DNA from: Candidatus Altarchaeota archaeon | GTDB taxonomy: Archaea > Altiarchaeota > Altiarchaeia > IMC4 > DAOVSA01 | Assembly (NCBI GenBank): GCA_030633635.1 | Contig: DAOVSA010000016.1 | Coordinates: forward strand, 1 to 8,847 | DNA length: 8,847 nucleotides | Direction of reading: 5' to 3' | Part shown: piece by piece, positions 1 through 6,639 of the stretch | Numbering within the stretch: position 1 is the first letter of the stretch | Layout: each line of letters begins with the position of its first letter | Made by a program: the position numbers and the translations under genes | The notes under the pieces: generated by a model | What the model was told of the DNA's origin: nothing | The model's database searches: none | What the model saw: the letters and a program-made list of their open reading frames with translations, nothing else

Positions 1-345
1 CCAAGAATTTCAGAAAGACGTCCTTGTATTGGTCGATCTTCTTAAGTCCTTTAGAGGTGAGTCTGTATACCTTCTTTGGAGGGTATTTGGCGGCATCTTC
101 TTTTACGGATATGATTCCTCTCCTTTATAGTTCATTTAACAGAGGATATATCTTGGAATAAGAAATCCTGAATCCGTATTCTGATTCAACAAACAGAAAT
201 CCTGAATCCGTATTCTGATTCAACAAACTTGCAGATGTCATAGCCCGATGAATCTGGATTTGCCCTAAAAACAATAAGACATAAAGCTCCGTAAAACTCC
301 CGATCCACCTCTTTGATATCTTTATTTCTTCACCAAATCTTTTGT
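1..345 (-). pseudogene. Decayed PadR-family transcriptional regulator (winged helix), right-to-left, open at left edge
   Basis: PadR proteins are small winged-helix repressors. Three minus-strand segments together give a recognisable PadR domain: FTELYVLLFL (helix 1); then, in another frame, SSGYDICKFVESEYGFRIS; then, back in the first frame, YSKIYPLLNEL, and after a stop RRGIISVKEDAAKYPPKKVYRLTSKG, of which the part after PPKK is the typical wing. Lesions: a frameshift (probably one G lost from the run at 263-265, since restoring it gives FLGANPDSSGYDI); a perfect 34-bp tandem duplication at 161-228 that shifts frame again; and an in-frame TAA at 125-127 where PadR proteins usually have a charged residue between NEL and RRGII. 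After the TAA the frame stays open to position 1. The longest surviving product (GTG at 394 to the TAA) would lack the wing and have a scrambled recognition region. No convincing start codon is visible; the true start lies near or inside the end of the upstream oxidoreductase gene. Family assignment is by motif recognition. Confidence 0.75.
161..228. repeat. Perfect 34-bp tandem direct duplication inside the PadR remnant
   Basis: Two identical adjacent 34-base units occupy 161-194 and 195-228; each begins AGAAATCCTGAATCCG and ends TTCAACAAAC. On the minus strand each unit encodes the same stretch (FVESEYGFRIS), but because 34 is not a multiple of three the two copies are in different frames. 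Together with the apparent one-base loss upstream it adds a net 33 bases, so the reading frame before and after the damage is the same. This pattern suggests replication slippage or unequal recombination in a gene no longer under selection. Confidence 0.95.
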
Positions 346-1677
346 TTATCTTCTTTTTTCCCGATTTGATCCCCCTTTCATGATCTCTAAACACCTTAGG
401 ACGGAGTACGCAGCTCTGCTCACACCGGCACTTCTTTTCTCTGAATCCGTTCCTATCGTGTAGAGATTTTTTATCGGTGTTTTCACATTTCCAAAACCAG
501 AGTTAATACCCCAGGACGCCTTTTCCGGGATCAACTCCTGATAATGGATCATATCGACGCATTTTTCGATTTCAGGGATCGTGTCAAAGATTGCACTCAA
601 CGCTTTTTTCTTCATTTCCTCCAAATCGTACTTTTCAGGTAATATGAATGCGAACCCGACCAACTGCTTTCCTTTAGGGGCCACTTTTGGATCATAGTTA
701 GACGTTGGAACAACCCATGCATAAGGATCCGAGTCAATCCACATCTCCGAACCATGGTTTTTAAATACCTTCTTTGTCAGACCCAGCCAGATCGTTAAGG
801 AATTAACTGTTTTAATAGTTTTCAGGTTTTTGGTATATTCCCTTGGTAGATCATCAACCAGATTAGACAGATCTGAAGCAAATCCGGAGTAGAGTACTGT
901 ATCACAATCATAACTATCCTTTCTGGTAATCACTCCCTCTGCTCCTCCATTACACCGGATCTTTAATACCTCTTCATTTGTTTTGATGTCAACTCTGTTT
1001 TTGGGAAAAGATTTTAGGATAGAATCAACTATGGATTGAAGGCCCCCTACCGGGTAGCCCTGGTCTGCAGAGCCTTCCGTTATGAGCAGGTTGTATAATC
1101 CACCTACGTATGGTATCGAACTTGGTTTATGACTTCTATTATCTATGAATCTTGATATAGGGGCTTCTTCCATGGGTGTGCCAACCATAAAATAAGAGAG
1201 CCAGTCTAAAAATTTTTTGGTTATAACTGAACTGTCTGATGGAAGAATATCACTCAGGGGGACCATCGATAGATCTTTATCTGTATTTAGCATATATAAG
1301 GTGTCAAATAGTAATTTTAGTAACAACAATCTGTCTTTGGTGGGAAGCAGATCGAATGTCAGCCAATTTTTGATTGTCCACGGGAATGGTCTGATTTTCT
1401 TACCAACCCTCACATAATAGATTCCAAATGGAATAAATTTCGGGGTAACATCAAAGTATCTGTCCATTAACTCCTTTAACGGTCCAGTTTCAAGTCTGGT
1501 TATCGCATGTGGTCCAGTATCCACCAGATAACCGTCCACCAGATAGGATCTGCAGACACCTCCCACATACTCGTCCTTCTCCAGAATCAAGACATTTTTA
1601 CCCTCCTTTGAAAGTGCCAATGCAGATAGCAAACCACTTATTCCCCCGCCTATTACAACAACATCATAATCCTTCAT
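346..1677 (-). CDS. Phytoene desaturase/CrtI-like FAD-dependent oxidoreductase, 443 aa
   Basis: Probably a cytoplasmic or membrane-peripheral flavoprotein that oxidises, isomerises or saturates an isoprenoid-like substrate; the real substrate cannot be read from sequence. The N-terminus is a Rossmann FAD-binding unit: VVVIGGGISG (residues 6-15), the acidic end of strand 2 at E33, then GGVCRS (39-44), the layout of the CrtI/CrtISO/protoporphyrinogen oxidase superfamily. YPVGGLQSI (208-216) matches the conserved mid-protein segment of CrtI-like proteins, and NLYTIGTDSEKRSAGVSRAA (404-423) is the C-terminal FAD-closing motif. Length is a little below the roughly 490-500 aa of true CrtI. There is no signal peptide or clear transmembrane helix. 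The ATG at 1677 is chosen because the FAD motif begins at residue 6. No Shine-Dalgarno is evident; a TATA-like box about 31 nt upstream implies a very short leader. The gene follows the geranylgeranyl reductase-family gene by 151 bp and has its own promoter element. Alternatives: a HemG-like oxidase or a polyprenyl reductase. Confidence 0.85.
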   Translation of the reverse strand: MKDYDVVVIGGGISGLLSALALSKEGKNVLILEKDEYVGGVCRSYLVDGYLVDTGPHAITRLETGPLKELMDRYFDVTPKFIPFGIYYVRVGKKIRPFPWTIKNWLTFDLLPTKDRLLLLKLLFDTLYMLNTDKDLSMVPLSDILPSDSSVITKKFLDWLSYFMVGTPMEEAPISRFIDNRSHKPSSIPYVGGLYNLLITEGSADQGYPVGGLQSIVDSILKSFPKNRVDIKTNEEVLKIRCNGGAEGVITRKDSYDCDTVLYSGFASDLSNLVDDLPREYTKNLKTIKTVNSLTIWLGLTKKVFKNHGSEMWIDSDPYAWVVPTSNYDPKVAPKGKQLVGFAFILPEKYDLEEMKKKALSAIFDTIPEIEKCVDMIHYQELIPEKASWGINSGFGNVKTPIKNLYTIGTDSEKRSAGVSRAAYSVLRCLEIMKGGSNREKRR

Positions 1678-1685
1678 CTCAACAT

Positions 1686-1733
1686 CTATCGATCAACTTG
1701 ATGTTTTATTATCCCGATTGCAACCTAAAAAAT
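1686..1733 (-). promoter_or_regulatory. Promoter/operator element A upstream of the desaturase-like gene (matches element B at 4290-4339)
   Basis: This 48-bp stretch matches 4290-4339 with few mismatches and a small gap. Shared parts, on the plus strand, are CTAT-GATCAACTTGAT, then TTTTATTATC, then a GATT segment, then CTAAAAAAT. Read on the minus strand it offers a TATA-like box (GATAATAAAAC, 1703-1713), centred about 31 nt before the ATG, and an 11-bp inverted repeat ATCAA-G-TTGAT (1692-1702) between the box and the start. Copy A alone also has a wider inverted repeat, AACATC/GATGTT with a 13-nt spacer (1681-1705). A protein bound there would block transcription initiation, so a repressor site is the simplest reading. 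Confidence 0.55.
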
Positions 1734-1755
1734 CAACACATCTAAAAATAGAATA

Positions 1756-1774
1756 TATCTCCGAGAGGGAGATA
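1756..1774 (-). terminator. Candidate hairpin terminator after the geranylgeranyl reductase-family gene
   Basis: A perfect 7-bp stem with a 5-nt loop (TATCTCC-GAGAG-GGAGATA) lies in the 151-bp gap 55 nt past the reductase stop codon. On the minus strand it is followed by T-rich sequence (ATTCTATTTTTAG, then ATTTTTTAG). Archaeal termination depends mainly on T-tracts, so the hairpin may be incidental or may be a protein-binding site for the downstream promoter. Confidence 0.35.
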
Positions 1775-1828
1775 ACCACGTTACCAACTGGGAAATAATA
1801 ATCTTCGAGATGATTGAAGCTAAAACTA

Positions 1829-3007
1829 CTATACAAACTTTTTAAGCAATTTTAGAAGTTTGGGGTGCTTAATTATCTTCTTCAACGCTATGCCATGCTT
1901 TCCTGTAGTTATTTTAACCACATCATCACCATTCCAAACCCTGGCAAGATAATTCATATCCTCATCCTCAAGTTTGTCTATGAAACACCTGATTTTTAAA
2001 AGTTTCTCCTGATGTTTACCTATGGATGACCGCCACTCAATTTCATATTCTTTGAGTATATTTAGATCTCCAGAGCCTATTGCCTTTCCAGCAGTAATTC
2101 CTGCCAGTTTCCCGGCTAGCATACCATAATGTATTCCACCAGCGTTAGCTGGATCTACCTGTCTTGCGGCATCGCCGACCACCATCAGATTATCTTTAAC
2201 CAATTCCTGCAGGAAACCACCTATCGGGACAGCCCCAGCATTGATTTCCAGAATACTTCCTTTCATTAATCCCGGTTTTGATTTAATGAATTGATCCAGA
2301 TAATATTTTGCTGTTTTTTTCTCTACTCCAGAGACTCCAAGACCCACGTTTGCTCTATCATCATCTTTTGGAAAGATCCAGGCATATCCTCCTGGCGCTA
2401 ATTTCTTCCCCACAAAGATATGAGTCATCTCAGAGTTTTCGATCTCTATCCCGGACATCTCATACTCAAAACAGGAGTGCAGATCCCCTGGATTTAGGGT
2501 TGTATCAATGCCTGCCTGCCTGGCTATCTGGGATCCAATACCATCAGCTGCTATAACAATCTTTGCTTTAATCTCTTTTTCTTCTCCCTGATGTCGTATC
2601 TTAACGCCAATGATTTTTTTATCTTTTATTATTAAGGAAGCATATGCATCAGCCAAAACCTTTGCACCATTACGTGAAGCCTCTGCTGCCAGAAATTTAT
2701 CAAAGATTTTTCTCTCTATTATATGTCCTAAAATCTCATCATATTTTACCTCGACCTTACTGCCGCCTGGGGCATAAAGTACTATGCCATAAATATCTCT
2801 ATTGATGAATCTCCTATCAAACGGGATATTCAGGTCCCTAAATGCGTCCCTGGTGAGTCCTTCGCCACACATCTTGGGTGTGCCTATCTCACGATGTTTA
2901 TCTACAAGGAGAACCTCTGCCTTCTCTGCCGCAAATTTTGCAGCTGTTGACCCGGCAGGTCCGGCACCAATAACAATTACATCATATTCATCCTTCATTT
3001 TTGTCAT
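1829..3007 (-). CDS. Geranylgeranyl reductase family protein (digeranylgeranylglycerophospholipid reductase-like), 392 aa
   Basis: Members of this family are FAD enzymes that reduce the double bonds of geranylgeranyl chains, giving the saturated phytanyl chains of archaeal membrane lipids; some reduce other polyprenyl groups instead. Seen here: the N-terminal FAD-binding motif IGAGPAG (13-19); the family motif KMCGEG (45-50) with its conserved cysteine at 47; IIERKIFDK (96-104); AADGIGS (153-159); the substrate-pocket motif GYAWIFPK (207-214); and the C-terminal FAD motif VVGDAARQVDPANAGGIHYG (276-295). Length is typical of the family (about 390-400 aa). Two starts are possible, ATG at 3007 and ATG at 2998; neither has a Shine-Dalgarno, and the first is taken because an AT-rich TATA-like stretch lies just upstream. 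It is 65 bp downstream of permease copy 1, on the same strand. Whether it is the main lipid reductase or a paralogue with another polyprenyl substrate cannot be decided. Confidence 0.9.
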   Translation of the reverse strand: MTKMKDEYDVIVIGAGPAGSTAAKFAAEKAEVLLVDKHREIGTPKMCGEGLTRDAFRDLNIPFDRRFINRDIYGIVLYAPGGSKVEVKYDEILGHIIERKIFDKFLAAEASRNGAKVLADAYASLIIKDKKIIGVKIRHQGEEKEIKAKIVIAADGIGSQIARQAGIDTTLNPGDLHSCFEYEMSGIEIENSEMTHIFVGKKLAPGGYAWIFPKDDDRANVGLGVSGVEKKTAKYYLDQFIKSKPGLMKGSILEINAGAVPIGGFLQELVKDNLMVVGDAARQVDPANAGGIHYGMLAGKLAGITAGKAIGSGDLNILKEYEIEWRSSIGKHQEKLLKIRCFIDKLEDEDMNYLARVWNGDDVVKITTGKHGIALKKIIKHPKLLKLLKKFV

Positions 3008-3030
3008 ATTTTTATCATAAATAAATTCTC

Positions 3031-3052
3031 AGAATAAAAAATAGAATAAAAA
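3031..3052 (-). terminator. T-rich archaeal terminator of permease copy 1, overlapping the next gene's promoter region
   Basis: On the minus strand, starting about 20 nt after the permease stop codon, the sequence runs TTTTTATTCTATTTTTTATT, that is two T-runs within 22 nt and no hairpin. This is the form expected of an archaeal intrinsic terminator. The same AT-rich 65-bp gap must also hold any promoter of the reductase gene, so the tract may serve as a TATA region rather than, or as well as, a terminator. Confidence 0.4.
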
Positions 3053-3072
3053 TCATTGTCATATGAAGGGAT

Positions 3073-4281
3073 TCATTCATACCTCAACGCATCAACTACC
3101 TTTAATCCAGCTGCCTGTCTAGCAGGCATTACGCCAGAGACGCAACCAACAACAATTGAGAATCCCAATGCACCGAGTATCAGCTCCGGAGTGATCGATG
3201 CCTTTAATATGGTCAACCCACTCTGGTGTGCAGCCATCTCCACTCCCTTGGCCATGGCAACACCCAAGATACAACCAATCGCACCGCCGCCCAGACCGAG
3301 TATCCCGGATTCTATCAGGAAAATCGAGAGTACATCTCCACTTGTGGCACCTATGGCCTTCATTATCCCTATTTCCCTTGTTCTTTCCAAAACTGAAGCA
3401 TACATGGTGTTCATTATTCCAACACCCCCAACCAGAAGAGAAATTGATGCAATTCCGATTAACACGTATTTGACGATATCCAAAACAACACCTGCCGACT
3501 CTTTAAGTTGCTCGGATGTCTGGACCGTAAAGTCCTCTTCACCTTCCTCCAAGCCCCTATCTTTGCGCAATTTTTCTTTTACTTTGTCTGCAACATCTGA
3601 GATATCAAAACCTGGTTTGGTTCGTGCCATGACCACAAATAATTCATCTGGTTCATCGAATAATTCTCTTGCGGTTTCCAGAGTAATTCCCACTGCACTA
3701 TCATCATCCGGATTACCAATACGTGTGTAACTCCCAACGACCTCGAATTTTTGATTGTTGATCAGTATTTTATCCCTTATTTTAACCTCCTTTTCAAAGA
3801 CATCGCCGTGAGCAAGCATATGACCAACGACAGCCTTGTATTTATCCGTTTCTTTAAGATCTCTTCCCTTCTCTATTCCATAACCTCCTATATCCTCGAT
3901 CATCTTTCTTGATTCATCTTGGGGAAATCCCGAAACCCAAGTATACATCACTTCATCATTAAACTCCACCTTCGCCATTTTGCTTACAAACCCGCTGGCA
4001 AGATCCACACCCCTAACTTTCTTGATAATATCCACATCATGTTGAGTTAATGGAGTAGCCGCACCTGCCATTCCAGTAAAACCAGCACCTGGCATAATCA
4101 TCATTACATTAGCCCCCATTAGCTCGAACTGCTCGTTAATAGCATCTTGCAGCCCCTGTCCAAGAGAAATTAAAGAAACAACCGCCGCTATACCAATGAA
4201 GATCCCGATCATGGTAAGCCAGCTCCTAATTCCTTTCTGGATTATGCCACTTACCGAAAGTTTGAGAAAATCCTCCATCAT
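3073..4281 (-). CDS. MacB/FtsX-type ABC transporter permease, tandem copy 1, 402 aa
   Basis: Integral membrane subunit of a type VII (MacB-like) ABC system, which couples ATP hydrolysis to movement of a large extracytoplasmic domain instead of moving substrate through the bilayer. Layout: short cytoplasmic amphipathic start; TM1 at about 21-43 (WLTMIGIFIGIAAVVSLIS); an extracytoplasmic MacB core domain at about 44-262; then the FtsX domain with TM2 (about 271-293), the cytoplasmic coupling segment RTREIGIMKAIGAT (300-313), TM3 (about 318-345) and TM4 (about 365-387). The C-terminal MPARQAAGLKVVDALRYE is typical. The ATPase domain found in bacterial MacB is absent. Start is ATGATG; the first ATG is used, with no Shine-Dalgarno. 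It matches copy 2 without gaps: by hand 88 of 402 residues differ (78% identity). It has the element at 4290-4339 as its own promoter, which copy 2 lacks. Cargo is unknown; lipoprotein, peptide or lipid-related functions are known for relatives. Confidence 0.88.
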   Translation of the reverse strand: MMEDFLKLSVSGIIQKGIRSWLTMIGIFIGIAAVVSLISLGQGLQDAINEQFELMGANVMMIMPGAGFTGMAGAATPLTQHDVDIIKKVRGVDLASGFVSKMAKVEFNDEVMYTWVSGFPQDESRKMIEDIGGYGIEKGRDLKETDKYKAVVGHMLAHGDVFEKEVKIRDKILINNQKFEVVGSYTRIGNPDDDSAVGITLETARELFDEPDELFVVMARTKPGFDISDVADKVKEKLRKDRGLEEGEEDFTVQTSEQLKESAGVVLDIVKYVLIGIASISLLVGGVGIMNTMYASVLERTREIGIMKAIGATSGDVLSIFLIESGILGLGGGAIGCILGVAMAKGVEMAAHQSGLTILKASITPELILGALGFSIVVGCVSGVMPARQAAGLKVVDALRYE

Positions 4282-4289
4282 TTTGATAC

Positions 4290-4339
4290 CTATTGATCAA
4301 CTTGATATTTTATTATCTCTGATTACACATCTAAAAAAT
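4290..4339 (-). promoter_or_regulatory. Promoter/operator element B upstream of permease copy 1 (matches element A at 1686-1733)
   Basis: On the minus strand this holds a T-run (ATTTTTTAG), a TATA-like box (GATAATAAAAT, 4307-4317) centred about 31 nt before the ATG, and the inverted repeat ATCAA-G-TTGAT (4296-4306), in the same order and spacing as element A. It carries an extra half-site, so TTGATCAA (4294-4301) is a second, perfect overlapping palindrome. With the box at this distance, transcription would begin only a few bases before the ATG. The presence of a promoter between the two tandem permease genes suggests they are not one simple transcription unit. Confidence 0.55.
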
Positions 4340-4346
4340 GAAAACG

Positions 4347-4361
4347 CCAATATGCTATTGG
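4347..4361 (-). terminator. Weak candidate hairpin plus T-rich tract after permease copy 2
   Basis: CCAATA-GCA-TATTGG on the minus strand is a perfect 6-bp stem with a 3-nt loop, 61 nt past the stop codon of copy 2, followed by CGTTTTCATTTTTTAG. The stem is AT-rich and short, so the T-runs (the last of which is part of element B) are the more likely termination signal. Low confidence. Confidence 0.25.
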
Positions 4362-4421
4362 AGTATATTCAGTATTATTGGTGGAATAATTGGTCAGGAA
4401 ATGAAACCAAGTGGTTAGATT

Positions 4422-5630
4422 TCATTCATATCTCAAAGCATCAACCACCTTCAGTCTAGCTGCCTGCCTCGCAGGCATTACACCGGAGATGCAACCAACA
4501 ACAAATGAAAATCCCAATGCACCAAGTATCAGCTCCGGGGTGATTGATGCATTTAACATGGTCAACCCGCTCTGGTGTGCAGCCATTTCCACCCCCTTGG
4601 CCATGACAACACCCAAGACACAACCAATCGCACCGCCGCCCAAACCGAGTATCCCGGATTCTATCAAGAAAATCGAAAGTACATCTCTGCTTGTGGCACC
4701 TACGGCTTTCATTATACCTATTTCCCTTGTTTTTTCCAAAACTGAAGTATACATGGTGTTCATTATTCCCACACCGCCAACCAGAAGAGAGATTGATGCA
4801 ATTCCTATCAATACATAGTTGACGATGTCCAAAACAACACCTGCCGACTCTTTAAGCTGTTCAGATGTTTGAACCGTAAAATCCTCTTCACCCTCATCCA
4901 GACCCCTGTCCTCTCGCAATTCTTCTTTTACCTTTTTTGCAACATCTGAGACATCAAAACCCTCTTTGGCTTGAGCCATGATCATAATGTATTCATAATT
5001 AATCTCGAAAAGATCATTTGCTGTCTCAAGTGGGATATAAATCTGTCTATCATCTTCAGGACTGCCTATCCTGTTAACGCCACCAACGACCTCGAATTTT
5101 TGATCGTTGATCAGTATTTTATCCCTTACTTTAACATCTTTCTCAAAGATATCTCCATGAGTAAATCTATAGCCGACGATAACCTTGTATTTATCCTTTT
5201 CTTCAAGATCCCTCCCTTTTTCTATACTAAAACTTCCCATATTCTCGATCATCTTTTTTGATTCATCCTGAGGAAGTCCTATAACCCAAGTATACGTTAC
5301 TTCATCATTAAACTCCACCTTCGCAATTTTGGTTATCATTCCGCCGACGAGATCCACGCCTCTGACTTTCTTGATAACATCTACCTCGTGTTGAGTTAAC
5401 GCAGTGGCTCCAGTGGCAAACCCAGTAATCCCAGCACCTGGCATAATAATCATCACATTAGCTCCCAACATCTCGAATTGTTCGTCAATAGACTCTTGCA
5501 ATCCCTGTCCAATGGAAATTAAAGAAACAACCGCTGCTATACCGATAAATATTCCGATCATGGTGAGCCAGCTTCTGGCCCCTTTCTGGATTATGTCACT
5601 GATCGAAAGTCTGAAAAGGTCATCCATCAT
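4422..5630 (-). CDS. MacB/FtsX-type ABC transporter permease, tandem copy 2, 402 aa
   Basis: Same architecture as copy 1: TM1 at about 21-43, an extracytoplasmic domain (about 44-262), and the FtsX domain with TM2 (about 271-293), the coupling segment KTREIGIMKAVGAT (300-313), TM3 and TM4, ending ALRYE. No ATPase domain is present. Alignment with copy 1 is gap-free over all 402 residues. Residues 241-402 differ at only about 13 positions (92% identity), while residues 1-240 differ at about 75 (69%); the strongest divergence is around 181-220 within the extracytoplasmic domain. This suggests that the two copies sense or bind different partners while sharing a common coupling machinery and ATPase. 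It starts with ATGATG and no Shine-Dalgarno, and is read divergently from pyrD across only 40 bp. It is first of the minus-strand gene series. The cargo and ATPase partner are unknown. Confidence 0.88.
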   Translation of the reverse strand: MMDDLFRLSISDIIQKGARSWLTMIGIFIGIAAVVSLISIGQGLQESIDEQFEMLGANVMIIMPGAGITGFATGATALTQHEVDVIKKVRGVDLVGGMITKIAKVEFNDEVTYTWVIGLPQDESKKMIENMGSFSIEKGRDLEEKDKYKVIVGYRFTHGDIFEKDVKVRDKILINDQKFEVVGGVNRIGSPEDDRQIYIPLETANDLFEINYEYIMIMAQAKEGFDVSDVAKKVKEELREDRGLDEGEEDFTVQTSEQLKESAGVVLDIVNYVLIGIASISLLVGGVGIMNTMYTSVLEKTREIGIMKAVGATSRDVLSIFLIESGILGLGGGAIGCVLGVVMAKGVEMAAHQSGLTMLNASITPELILGALGFSFVVGCISGVMPARQAARLKVVDALRYE

Positions 5631-5670
5631 TTTAACATATCAATAGATTAAATCAAATAGAATAATAACT
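5631..5670. promoter_or_regulatory. Compact divergent promoter region between permease copy 2 and pyrD
   Basis: Only 40 bp, about 80% A+T by eye, separate the two opposed ATG codons, so both core promoters must overlap. No Shine-Dalgarno is present for either gene, implying leaderless or near-leaderless mRNAs. Two copies of ATCAA (5639-5643 and 5652-5656) resemble half-sites of the inverted repeat in elements A and B, but in sequence this AT-rich that may be chance. The full A/B element is absent. Confidence 0.45.
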
Positions 5671-6564
5671 ATGCTCAAAACGAAACTCGGGGAATTAAAA
5701 CTCCCAAATCCAACGGTTTTAGCGAGCGGTGTGCTTGGAAACAGCGCAGGTTTACTAAAAAGGATTGCGGAAAACGGTGCAGGTGCACTAACAACAAAGT
5801 CGATATCCTTAAAGCCCCAAAATGGCTATGAGAATCCCACGGTCGTGGAGTTGGAATATGGATTGCTAAATGCGATTGGTTTATCAAATCCGGGAATTGA
5901 AGAGTTTAAAAAGGAATTAACGGGCTTGAATCTGGATATTCCTGTCATTGGAAGCTGCTGGGGCGAATCAATCGAGGAATTCCCGACCATTGCCGCAAAA
6001 TTAAGTAAATATGTAGATGCGATTGAGATAAACCTTTCCTGCCCGCACACCCAGCTTCGTTTAATCGGACAAAACCCCAAAGTGGTAAAAAGAGTAACCA
6101 GAGATGTCAGGTCTGTGATCAATAAACCATTGATAGTAAAGCTGACACCGAACGTTAATTCGATTTCAACTGTTGCAAGTTCCGCAGTTGACGGTGGTGC
6201 AGACATCATATCTGCGATAAATTCGGTCGGAGCAATGGCAATTAATATCGAAACCAAAACACCGGTCCTTGGCAATGCGGTCGGCGGTTATTCCGGGCCG
6301 GCAGTAAAACCAATTGCCATTAGATGCGTTTATGAGATCTCAAATGAGATTGATGTCCCGATAATTGGAATTGGCGGAATAATCACAGGCAGAGATGCCA
6401 TAGAGATGCTGATGGCGGGGGCATCTGCTATCGGGATTGGAACAGGAGTTCTATACCGAAATATTAATATATTCGAGAAGATTTGTAATGAAATAAAGGA
6501 GTTTATGATCAAAGAGGATTACAAAAAGATAGATGAACTGGTGGGGTGTGCTGTTCGGAATTAA
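5671..6564 (+). CDS. pyrD: Dihydroorotate dehydrogenase, class 1 (1B-like, catalytic FMN subunit), 297 aa
   Basis: Oxidises dihydroorotate to orotate in pyrimidine biosynthesis; a soluble FMN-containing barrel enzyme. Visible motifs: ASGVLGN (18-24); TTKSIS (41-46) with the conserved lysine at 43; LLNAIGLSNPG (65-75); INLSCPHT (120-127) with cysteine 124 as catalytic base, the mark of class 1 enzymes (class 2 uses serine); IVKLTPN (155-161); GGYSGPAVKP (205-214); and the phosphate-binding GIGGI (233-237) and GTG (257-259). Length of about 300 aa fits the class 1B catalytic subunit. Class 1B enzymes usually work with an iron-sulfur/FAD electron-transfer subunit (PyrK), which is not in this window. 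The ATG at 5671 is used, because the conserved N-terminal strand begins immediately; no ribosome-binding site precedes it. It is the only plus-strand gene here and appears to be a single-gene unit. Confidence 0.95.
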   Translation: MLKTKLGELKLPNPTVLASGVLGNSAGLLKRIAENGAGALTTKSISLKPQNGYENPTVVELEYGLLNAIGLSNPGIEEFKKELTGLNLDIPVIGSCWGESIEEFPTIAAKLSKYVDAIEINLSCPHTQLRLIGQNPKVVKRVTRDVRSVINKPLIVKLTPNVNSISTVASSAVDGGADIISAINSVGAMAINIETKTPVLGNAVGGYSGPAVKPIAIRCVYEISNEIDVPIIGIGGIITGRDAIEMLMAGASAIGIGTGVLYRNINIFEKICNEIKEFMIKEDYKKIDELVGCAVRN

Positions 6565-6592
6565 CGCCTTCCTTATGAATCTTATTCTATAC

Positions 6593-6614
6593 TTTTTTAT
6601 ATTTTTTGTTTTTT
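6593..6614 (+). terminator. T-rich terminator downstream of pyrD
   Basis: Beginning 29 nt past the pyrD stop there are three successive T-runs of six or more within 22 nt (TTTTTT-ATA-TTTTTT-G-TTTTTT), with no stable hairpin. This is the classic archaeal intrinsic termination pattern. It lies in the 75-bp gap between pyrD and the converging ATPase gene and would keep pyrD transcription from running antisense into the ABC operon. The minus strand here has A-runs, so it does not serve the ATPase gene. Confidence 0.7.
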
Positions 6615-6639
6615 AAAATCTGATTTAGTTAAATTATCG

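Noticed and set aside
125..127. In-frame stop in the PadR remnant as a recoded codon.
   Set aside because: The codon is TAA. Pyrrolysine recoding in methanogens uses TAG, and selenocysteine uses TGA, so recoding is unlikely, and two other lesions are present.
161..228. Two-unit repeat as a CRISPR or attachment site.
   Set aside because: The units are directly adjacent without a spacer, both encode the same PadR residues, and no integrase or cas gene is visible.
3056..3730. A 224-codon plus-strand open frame antisense to permease copy 1, partly repeated at 4411-4818 antisense to copy 2.
   Set aside because: It is conserved only because the permease gene is duplicated. The translation is low-complexity, rich in proline, serine and isoleucine, and the frame is broken earlier in the second copy.
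5826..6275. A 149-codon minus-strand open frame antisense to pyrD.
   Set aside because: It lies fully inside a well-supported pyrD gene, has no recognisable motif, and reads as a compositional shadow.
6565..6639. Possible small RNA in the gap between pyrD and the ATPase gene.
   Set aside because: The gap is only T-rich terminator and AT-rich sequence; no structured element or promoter stands out.
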